The notes beneath the pieces were generated by a model, which did no database searches, was not told the origin of the DNA, and saw only the letters and a list, made by a program, of their open reading frames with translations. Positions 55,915-64,000 of a DNA stretch of 64,000 bases are shown one piece after another. The translations under genes were made by a program, and so were the position numbers. Each line of letters opens with the position of its first letter. The stretch's first letter is position 1. Source of the stretch: Cymbomonas tetramitiformis (taxonomy: Eukaryota > Chlorophyta > Pyramimonadophyceae > Pyramimonadales > Pyramimonadaceae); NCBI GenBank assembly GCA_001247695.2, contig LGRX02003535.1, forward strand, positions 1 through 64,000, written 5' to 3'.

Positions 55915-56075
55915 ATATCACTCTAAAAACACCACCACATCGAATACAAATGTATTGACATGACACCATATATTAGAGGCATCCAGGATCACCCAGACCA
56001 TGACAAACATGACGCTTATCCCGGCGCGGCGGGGTCTGCGAGACTTGTGGAATGCAGCACATCATCTTGTGATTA
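55915..56075 (+). repeat. Repeat family C copy
   Basis: Begins TATTATATCACTCTAAAAAC, then CACCACCACATCGAATACAA, TATTAGAGGCATCCAGGATC and CCCGGCGCGGCGGGGTCTGC. The first part recurs inverted at 60165-60235 as an insertion within a family A copy, and its very end at 42355-42390. Confidence 0.6.
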
Positions 56076-56991
56076 ACATAATCATGATGCATGTGCGAGA
56101 TGTATCACTGCGTCGTAAAGTGCGCAGCGTGCAGAAACACAATCTTCAGCCTACGTCGCACACCGTAGCGGTAGAATATATACAGGGTCGTCGTATCGCA
56201 ACCTCAGTATGTCAGTATGCAGCATAGACAGTATCATGAAAAAATGCCAGATTTCAACCATGCTTTACGTTCTTCAGTCTTGCTATACCTCATATGTTTA
56301 TATTGATGGCCCTGTTTATATGTTTACGACATACTATATATTCCAATTAATGGTGGTGTTGTTGCTATTACTGAGTGCTCACAGTGAAGTAAGGGGGAGA
56401 GAGAGCGCGCGCGCAAGTCAAAAGACCACTGAGTTCGAAATTGGCATTTATGTTGTGCATACTAATGATGGTCATGAGATATGTCATCACCATTTTTAGG
56501 CTGTGTGAGGCTCATCAGTCATCACAGACCTGGCAAGAATCAAATTCTGGGCATGAACGTATCAACAGAACAGCAGCGTGAGAAGGTGATGTCTTATTAA
56601 GGCGCCATATTTTGAGAGAGCCTTCGAGGAAATAGATAGTGCAGTCAACTTGTTGATTATTGAGGCTGGTAGGACCACTGACATTTCCCCAAAATTTTGA
56701 ACACAACCTCCGGGGGGGGAGGGCAAATCCATTGTCCGGAATTGCCCCCCACCCTCTCCAAAGCAATGTTCGCCCCCCCTAGCTAGATAGAGATTTGAGT
56801 CCACACACTGTACACTCAATTTTCGTACAGCTGCTTTGAATGTTTCAGCCATAGTTACCACGACTCCCACGCACGCAGTTGATATTTTTGCTGACGGTGC
56901 GTTGTATAGCTTTTTTGGTTAATTCAAACATAAAGCCAAAGTGATCACACAGCATAGCTGTCAATAATCCTCGCTCACTGCATCTTGCTTG
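56076..56991. other. No recognisable gene
   Basis: Short ORFs on both strands (up to 102 codons, 56562-56870 minus) without motif support. Confidence 0.35.
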
Positions 56992-57660
56992 TGAAAAGTA
57001 ACGATTAATGTGTTTACCACCACACTTCATGGCACAAGTCATACGAAATAAGTATGATCTCCCTGTGTGCCTGCCGCCTCAGTGCTGCTGTGTCAGTTGT
57101 GTGTGCTTTCGTAATTCCCAGATCAACCTCCTCGAATACCGCCAGCTGCACAGCATTTTCAGTCAAACTTGAGAAATTTCCAGAGAACGTAGCTTATTTA
57201 CTTCATTTTGGGCTCCAATTCCTTCGTCACCCCGCCGTAGCTCATCGCGTTGACGCCAGCCGTCACGTCAAGGGAAGCCAAGAATTGCCAGCGGTGAAGC
57301 GGAATAAATACAAGACCAACAAAAAATCACAAGTAGGTAAACGCCACAAAATAATTACCTGCAGGTGGAACAACAACACCTCAGTAATTTCGGTAGCACA
57401 CCATGCTTCACCACCGGCATGCTCCCGATATGACAGAAGTGGACGACATTCGTGCTCTTGACGCCCTCGACGCACCACTCCATACCAACAAAACCAGTCG
57501 GCGACCCCAAGTCTCCCAAGCACCAGGGTCGGCACCGTCCCACCAGATGTAGCAAAAAGTGCGTCGCATTCGCCACGTCGTCGAGCCAGTCGAAAGAACG
57601 AACGCACGACACCGCCCACCAAAGCGGCAACCCTAACTAATACACCATCCCCCAACAAAC
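56992..57660 (+). mobile_element. Short LTR-like non-autonomous element, copy 3 (truncated)
   Basis: Aligns with the body of copy 1 from the TGTGTGCCTGCC region onward. It has GACGCCAGCCGTCACGTCAA, GGAACAACAACACCTCAGTA, TGCTTCACCACCGGCATGCT and GTCGAAAGAACGAACGC..GACACCGC. Neither terminal GCTATGTTT repeat is present. It is the closest relative of copy 1 in the window. Confidence 0.65.
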
Positions 57661-58544
57661 AAGCAGAATATATCGTTTTACAGCTTGTTATGTGCACGCT
57701 AACCTGTTGCGGCGTCTCTGACGGACATACAAAACAACCAATTTGGTGTGTCTGTCGCTCTGGAATGCGTTGAAACATAATGATACGTGATGCTACCTGC
57801 TCTGCCCTGTTTTTAGTTTCGCGCCTTTTTGTAGTTTGGTTGAATGCCACAATGAACAAAGTGAACTCGCGGGGCATTGCATATATAAGTCAGAAAGTCA
57901 CTGCCCTGGCAAGTGACAAGTGGACTTCAGCAGTGTAGAAATATAAATCTAGAGAGGAATCAATAAGGGTTTGTCTAGAAATTGTTGTAAAACCCAAAAA
58001 CCGACATGTCAAGGTATGGCAAACACGAGGTTAGAAAGTGTTTGGTAAACGTAATTCCTAGATTTTAAGATATGGGCGATTTAAACATTTTCTTAATAAT
58101 GTTCAAGTATGGGTGAATTGTGAAGTGTATCCAGCATAATTTCCCCGTTGCGCATCCACTTTTGTATGGACAAGTTCCTGCACGTCCACAATGTTCCCGC
58201 GGATATGATACGCCAATATAAAAAATTGCGTTTACCGAGCACTTTTTGACCTCGCGTTTGCCATACCTCGATGTGGATCTGCCTGTGAATACCAGAATTG
58301 ACGTTATCTTATGAATGGCGATATTAAAGTAAACCGAGATCGATCTTTATTAACGATGCTGTAGCAAACTGAAACCGATGGCAAAATTTTAATCCTGAAG
58401 ATGGTGATTGTAGCAACCCATAAATCTTGACACAATCCGATACTGTTGGTTTAATTTACTCCATGATACCACAGTTTTGGTTTTGCAACTTATGCTGTTG
58501 ACACTGGGTAATTTACACCACGTTCGTTATTGCCCAATATGTAT
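57661..58544. other. No recognisable gene
   Basis: AT-rich spacer. One weak inverted pair, GTATGGCAAACACGAGGTTA (58012) and CCTCGCGTTTGCCATACCTC (58250), encloses about 240 bp and may be an unclassified MITE. Confidence 0.4.
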
Positions 58545-59673
58545 GCTATGTTTAAAATATCATCAGTAAGTCTCTCCACTTAACCGTTTAACGAGACAGG
58601 GATTCCACGTTCTTAGCCCATGCCATTCATGTCTGTCCATAGTAATTCTATACGTGCTACCAATCATGTTTCACAAACGGCACGGATCATACAATCTAAC
58701 TGTGTCCCCTCTACGTGCCCACTGTTTCCAACTGCCCACTGCCATTCGTACGTCTCCCCACTAGTGTTACCACAATTCTCGCGTCCTTTTCATCGAACTC
58801 TGCCAGCTTCACAAAAATCCTCAAAGAAAACCGAAAAAATCTCCGAATAAACCGTAGCCAACTTACTTCATTTCTCCGCCTCGATTGTCTTCGTCACCTC
58901 ACCGCAAGTCTTCCACATATTGACGCCAGCCGTCACATCAAGGGAAGCTATAGATCGCCGGTAGTGAAGCGGAAAATAACCAGCAAACAAAATCACAAAT
59001 GAGTAAACGTCACGATGTTTTTACCTGTTGATAGCACAACGACACCTTAGTAATCCCAGAAGTAATTCATGCTTCACCACCGGCATGATTCTGGAATTAC
59101 TTCAGCCGACGACGTCTTCGCTCTTGACGCTCTCGACGCTCCAGTCCTTGCCACCATGCCCAGTCGTCGACCCCCAGTCTCCCGAGCCCAAGCGTCGTCG
59201 TCGTCCCAACAGCAATATAGAAAAATACGTCAAGGCATCCACGTCCTCCAGATAGTTGAATCGACATATCAACGAAAGTGAACAGTAAAAAAACAGCTCA
59301 AACCCTAACTACAAAAACCATCCCCAGCAAATCAAGGGCCTGCTCGACCTCCAAACGTCTCTAAACGGAATACCAACAAACTGAAACCTCAATCGTGCTC
59401 GCTACTGCAAGATTGCGCAAAACATTCCGTTGTTGCGCCCGGCGTGCCTCACTCCCTTCAATAATGCATTCCTACATACTGCGGTCTCAACGAACGCATC
59501 CAGGCGTATGCAACCACAGTAACTCGCGAGCTGGTACCTCTTTCGAGCCCCTTCTCCTCAATACTCAGTGCCGCGTTGACCACCTCGAAATAGTGGCGCG
59601 GAAACACTGGCAAACAGTGCTATGTTTAAAATATCATCAGTAAGTTTCTCCACTTAACCGTATAACGAGACAG
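58545..59673 (+). mobile_element. Short LTR-like non-autonomous element, copy 4
   Basis: GCTATGTTTAAAATATCATC plus the following 35 bases is repeated at 58545-58599 and 59619-59673 with two differences. The left terminal repeat continues to about 58745 and matches the 200-bp repeats of copy 2 (AGCCCATGCC, ATACGTGCTACCAA, CGGCACGGATCATACAA, CCAACTGCCCACTGCC). The right one stops after 55 bp. The body matches copies 1-3, including ACCTCTTTCGAGCCCCTTCT. Confidence 0.75.
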
Positions 59674-59699
59674 ATATGGCTGACATGGTGTAATATTGT

Positions 59700-60310
59700 A
59701 GTATTCACTCTGGCTTACCACCACACATTGTGCGATTTGTGCCAAGCGCCAGAGGCCTCCAATTGGTAAATCAGACCGTGATAATTACGACACGTGTCCC
59801 GGCGCGACGGGGCATACAAGGCTACACACGAAGCGATTCACAGCGTGAAACATACATACGTGCAAGTATGAGTGAAGGTCGCTGCATACACAGACTATAT
59901 CAGCATGCACCACGTGATTATCCGTACACGCGTGGTAATGCATACTGCGTAACAAACACATGCATGTAGGCAGCTGGCTCAATAACGTGTTTCCTTGGAA
60001 AATAACGTCTCAAAGCCGAACTTGTGCTATGTCGTCAGGAACAGATCATTCACCGCGCGTGCGTATATACTCTACTTGCAATATTCTAGCAATAGTCGCA
60101 CTGACCACTTACAAACAAGTTGTGACTTTGTGTACGATAGGTGTATTGTATGCATATATTAGATGCCTCTAATATATGGTATCATGTCAATACATTTGTA
60201 TTCGATGTGGTGGTGTTTTTAGAGTGATATAGTATTGTATTCGTGCTGTCCTAAGCTGAACTTTGGATGCAGCTGGCTCGTTTACACACGAGAATGATAC
60301 TGGCATGGTG
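59700..60310 (+). repeat. SINE/MITE family A, long copy with nested family C insertion
   Basis: Starts TATTCACTCTGGCTTACCAC (59703) and carries all family A landmarks: CGTGATAATTACGACACGTG, GCGATTCACAGCGTGAAACA, GGAAAATAACGTCTCAAAGC and CACTTACAAACAAGTTGTGA. At about 60160-60235 it is interrupted by an inverted family C end (TTGTATTCGATGTGGTGGTG). It then resumes ATTCGTGCTGTCCTAAGCTG and ends GGCTCGTTTACACACGAGAA. Confidence 0.7.
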
Positions 60311-61337
60311 TAATATGTTGTTATTTCTTACCAAAGTATTACCAGTGGACAGCCAGCGTGAATATGATAGTTACCAGTGGAATTACCGGTATTGCCAAGC
60401 CCAAAAATCCTTTACCCGGTAAAATGCCACCCACATTATCCTGTGTCTGAGATGCATGCTGGCGACCTACGTGATTACATTATTTGAGTACGCGGTCATA
60501 ACGGAGTATCAGTCATTCAGTATGACCTGTAATATATTACGTATGACATATTACTCACCCTGCAAACTAGTGATTGCTGCTCTCATGATTGTTTACTGAT
60601 GCGCGCCGATACCAGTGGTATCACCCCTCCGAAAAGCGATAACTAGCTCATATTAGCACCAATATGAATATATTTGCACAATTCATAGATATTGATATTC
60701 ACCATTGGATCGGAATTCTCTTGAACTGACAAAACTCTGCGGTCTCTGAAATATCTATGTTTGCATGCAGCTTGACCATCTGACCCTTGAAAAACCATGA
60801 GAGGGAAATATTTCAAGTTTTCACTGCTACACGGAGCAGATGATGGGCCAGTACTTATATCAAATAATTGCATACCAGCTATAGAGCTTGTAGTTTTTGA
60901 TGCCACCACCGATGACCGCTGGAAGCTAACGACCGTGTGTTCGATCGACTGGATACGATTGTGGGAGGCACTTCTGGGAGCTTCAGCAATTGGCACTGAG
61001 GATATGCACTCCGGGCCACGTAAGGTTGTTGCAGTGGTGGCATGAGGCGGAGGCGTCCCATTAGAGGCTTTCATCGGAGAGGACGGCATAAACGAAGCGG
61101 CGTGGTGGTAATGTATTCCATGTTCTTCTGGGAAATTCAATGCAGTTTGTCGCGCATCCCTGCAATGATACAGGTATGCTAGAAATATGATTATGGTTGC
61201 GTAAGACATTTTTGTAGTATGCATGGTTGCGCCATTTTGAGTCGCAGCGCTCTGAATTAAGTGCTGACCACCTAAGTATATATGTGTGTCTGGCATGTAC
61301 AACCGCACGTACCAATCATACCTAATAAGTATGCATT
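60311..61337. other. No confident gene
   Basis: A 221-codon minus-strand ORF (60643-61308) runs through most of this stretch. Its product (PEEHGIHYHHAASFMPSSPM and so on) has low-information composition and no motif. It could be a genuine unknown gene or chance. Confidence 0.3.
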
Positions 61338-61475
61338 TCTTGTATGTGTATGTGTATGTATGTGTATGTATGTGTATGTATGTTCTGAATACACCTTGTT
61401 GTGCAGTGATCGGATCGCAATGTATGTGTATGTATGTGTGTGTGTGTGTATGTATGTATGTACGTATGTATGTAT
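61338..61475. repeat. TGTATG microsatellite, interrupted
   Basis: TGTATGTGTATGTATG arrays at 61338-61382 and 61420-61470, interrupted by about 40 bp of unique sequence. A short relative (TGTATG)4 lies at 61571-61590. Confidence 0.9.
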
Positions 61476-61616
61476 ATGTTGTGTATACTTCTTAGCGCAC
61501 CAAGTTCAGGACACTGATTAGCAAAATATGAGCACCCACCAAAGTAAAGGCAGGTCCTGGGAGACAGTCGTGTATGTATGTATGTATGTACATATATATA
61601 CTTTAGCTTACTTTAA

Positions 61617-62162
61617 CCCCTAAAGGGCGGATGGAATTGTTTTGGTTCTTACGCATGCACATATTTTGCAATAACTTGAGCATTCGACATCCAAAGGAAC
61701 TTTTGAAAACAGTTCTGGAAATGCGATATCAAGGTGGATCGCATTAACGCTTGTAAAGTATTAGGTATTGGAGTTGTGCGAAGTAACTCTTAATATCACC
61801 AGTTCCAAATCTTAAACTTGAAGATACCAAAACAACCCTAATATTGAGCCCAACCCAACATTCACGCGTCGTATCTAATGCACAACAGTACATTAGGGTT
61901 GTGTAACGTCGTTAGGGTGATTGTAACGGTACTTAATCATTTAAAATAGAAGGGATATATTTATGATATCCTAAAAACAAGCTTTAATCAACCTTTCTTA
62001 ATCGTGAACCTTCTATTTGACAATGTCTGGGCAAATTGTTGCATGCGGCTCGTCGAGACATTTTCAGAACTGTGTTAAAAAGTAAATTCGGGATTCTTAT
62101 GACGTCACAATGTGAATTCGTGAGTGATCCGTCCGTATACGGTACAAACCGCCCTTTAGGGG
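61617..62162. mobile_element. TTAA-flanked MITE (piggyBac-type), CCCCTAAAGGGCGG ends
   Basis: TTAA-CCCCTAAAGGGCGG (61613-61630) faces the perfect inverse CCGCCCTTTAGGGG-TTAA (62149-62166). TTAA flanks and C-rich ends are piggyBac hallmarks. The 546-bp interior has no ORF of note. Confidence 0.8.
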
Positions 62163-62476
62163 TTAACTTTTTCTAATAGCTGCCATGCTAATGACATAAG
62201 GTCCGTTCAGTGTATCAACATTCTATTTGGAGTTCTGTAAGCATACATCCAGCGTCTCAAGTGTTGGACAGTTTGCCAATTCCACACAATAATTGCAAGG
62301 AGGAGTAATTTTTGTACGTGCATTCCGACATCAAGAGGCTTTCTGAGGTGTGCCCACGTATGTCACAGCTTGAGATATTCAGGTCACATCAAATAGTATT
62401 CTAGGTAAGACTGTGTGCCAACAAATAGATATTAAGACCGACTATTCCACAGACATATGCAAGTGGGAGCGAGTGA

Positions 62477-62734
62477 GTGCAAACGTTTTCGAGCAGCCTC
62501 AAGCAGTTGCACACGTCCGCGAGTAATCACAAGAAACATGGTTGCTCATACATGGTCGACTACCGTATGCTCAATCGCAAATTGATAGGAGCAAGGCCAC
62601 CCTCCCCATATTGGGTCAACCATACAGTTGAAGCCTGGTTTTTAATTGGGTGGAAAAGACGATTAGTGTCGATTGCTAGAGCAAAGTGCAACTGGACGTC
62701 TACGGATGTCAGCAAGTTTTGGTTATGGAATTAA
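62477..62734 (+). pseudogene. Retrotransposon RT fragment (Ty3/Bel-type, degenerate)
   Basis: CSYMVDYRMLNRKLIGARPP resembles RT motif 2 of LTR retrotransposons (hydrophobic-V-D-Y-R-x-L-N-x-x-x-I-x-x-R-x-P-x-P). About 25 codons later a shifted frame gives a TISVDC word where (Y)FSTLD(L/C) motif A is expected. No other part of the element was found nearby, so this is an isolated relic. Confidence 0.4.
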
Positions 62735-64000
62735 ATGTGGTTGATATATGTTACTGATTTCAAGCAGCATAATTTGTGTAGCAGAAATATCCATAATCAG
62801 ACACACCGGTTGATTCTTATCCCACAGCAAGGCTCTGGACAGAGAGCCACTGGAATTGATTTTCAGATGCATTCCAGAAGCTCTCTGTCCGTCTGAAAGT
62901 TAGTTAAGACTGCATTGTTCAAACTGCAAACGCGACTTGTTGATATATATATATATATTTAGCATAATGGTTAGTTCTGGACCGACGCAACTCATCAGCA
63001 CAAATCATACATGTGCGCAACATACAAGAAACAAAAGGAAGCATGAGTATGCCTGGATGATCAGATAAATGTGCTTTGTGCTGGCATACCTTCCAGAACT
63101 GTGCATGAACTTTATCTTTGTATGATCATATTCTCTTGCAGCTTTATGAATCGTGGCAAAGGATTGATAGCAATTAACAAACAGGGATGCTCCTTTCATG
63201 TTTAGCTTTGTGTGGAACAGACCCTTCTTCTTTGGGCTAACCCCCACATAATTACACACTTCATTGTGGCTGTGATCGCGTGCTGCTTACCGAGTAAAAT
63301 ATTTTAAGGCCATACGCAAATCAGGGACCTGCAAAAAAGAAGTTCGCCCGACCCGCTCGCCATTATAAGCACACTCCAATACACAATTGTAAAGTGCAGC
63401 GAAAAAGTACCACGACACATTTTGCCTTTGATTTCATCACACCATCGTCAGCAAGTCAACAGTCACAATATATTTGACCCCACCGCATGGTGTGTAGTGT
63501 GTGCTTCACAACGACTCAAACACATGTGTTCATTAGTAGGCCAATATCGATCATGCACACATTTTTTAATAGTCGATGGCACCGCATGCATAACGCTCAG
63601 TGCATCAATCAGATCGCTTGAAATCGAATTGATCGCCGCAAGTATTCGATCGAGATTTGTTCGCGTGCATTGAGGGCCGCATTGGCCAGACGCATTGCAG
63701 CATGCATGCTAGGCACATGGTGGTGGCTTTAACCATCGACAAGCTGCATGCCTTTGTGTCAATACATAACTCTGCAATGCATTCGTGTAACTATCTTGGT
63801 TGTGTGATCTGATGATAACGATGCTGAGCTCAGAAATTGTATTGCTTTTAAGATAGTCTCGTAAACTATACAACTGTGATGATAAAATGCTATATATTAA
63901 TACTGACATGCTACGTTCACATGCGCACATGCACGGAGCGCTGCTAGTGGGGTCAAATTGTGTGCCTGGGGCACTATGCTACACACTCGTGGGTCAGGGC
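62735..64000. other. No recognisable gene
   Basis: AT-rich spacer with an (AT) run at 62945-62960 and short ORFs only. No repeat shared with the rest of the window was identified. Confidence 0.4.

Noticed and set aside
60643..61308. 221-codon minus-strand ORF as a host gene
   Set aside because: Open but without motif, conserved copy or splice signal; kept only as an unassigned region.

Overview
The window is eukaryotic, repeat-dominated DNA. I see no operons, ribosome binding sites or Shine-Dalgarno spacing, and no confidently intact host gene. Instead there are retrotransposon polyproteins, GT-AG introns, miniature inverted-repeat elements (MITEs), minisatellites and tRNA-like Pol III promoters. 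The organism is most likely an alga or related protist, with green-lineage affinity suggested. The 12.5-21.4 kb LINE carries two endonucleases (APE and RLE) plus RNase H and a cysteine-protease remnant, which is the architecture described for Dualen/RandI from Chlamydomonas. The 32.4-39.4 kb element has its GIY-YIG nuclease upstream of a Penelope-type RT, as in the Chlamys/Naiad group. Two perfect TTTTAGGG units occur at 51189-51204. This is inference, not a species identification.

Layout. 0-6.3 kb: two copies (one per strand) of a CACTA/TNP2-like (DUF4218-type) protein gene with recognisable introns, a tandem duplication, MITEs and GTACATGTGTACC-type minisatellites. 6.3-12.5 kb: MITEs, a tRNA-like Pol III promoter on each strand, two minisatellites, a DIRS-like terminal repeat fragment and a few unrecognised ORFs. 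12.5-21.4 kb: a 5'-truncated Dualen-like LINE with a perfect 12-bp target site duplication. 21.4-25.2 kb: G-rich repeats, SINE/MITE copies and a Tc1/mariner-type MITE. 25.2-31.2 kb: a DIRS-like tyrosine-recombinase retrotransposon with split direct repeats, lying inside a TTAA-flanked element. 32.4-39.45 kb: an intact Penelope-related element with three ORFs and nearly identical 726-bp direct repeats. 39.6-64 kb: four copies of a short LTR-like non-autonomous element, a GC-rich island with two overlapping ORFs, a 1.2-kb foldback element, two more TTAA-flanked MITEs, many SINE-like copies and a fragment of a retrotransposon RT.

The most interesting signal joins three unrelated retroelements. 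The Dualen-like LINE and the Penelope-related element share an ELFASPL(N/D)V...FGA...NP(E/I)YT module that looks like a PCIF1/Dam-type adenine methyltransferase fold with a degenerate catalytic motif. The DIRS element carries a related-looking module, FAS...(Y)...W...NPPW, with the canonical motif. The tyrosine recombinase of the DIRS element is also preceded by a Tudor-like chromatin-reader domain. Separately, four diverged MITE cores keep one reading frame (ILRVKM...KTLQKEQL) while their palindromic ends differ completely.
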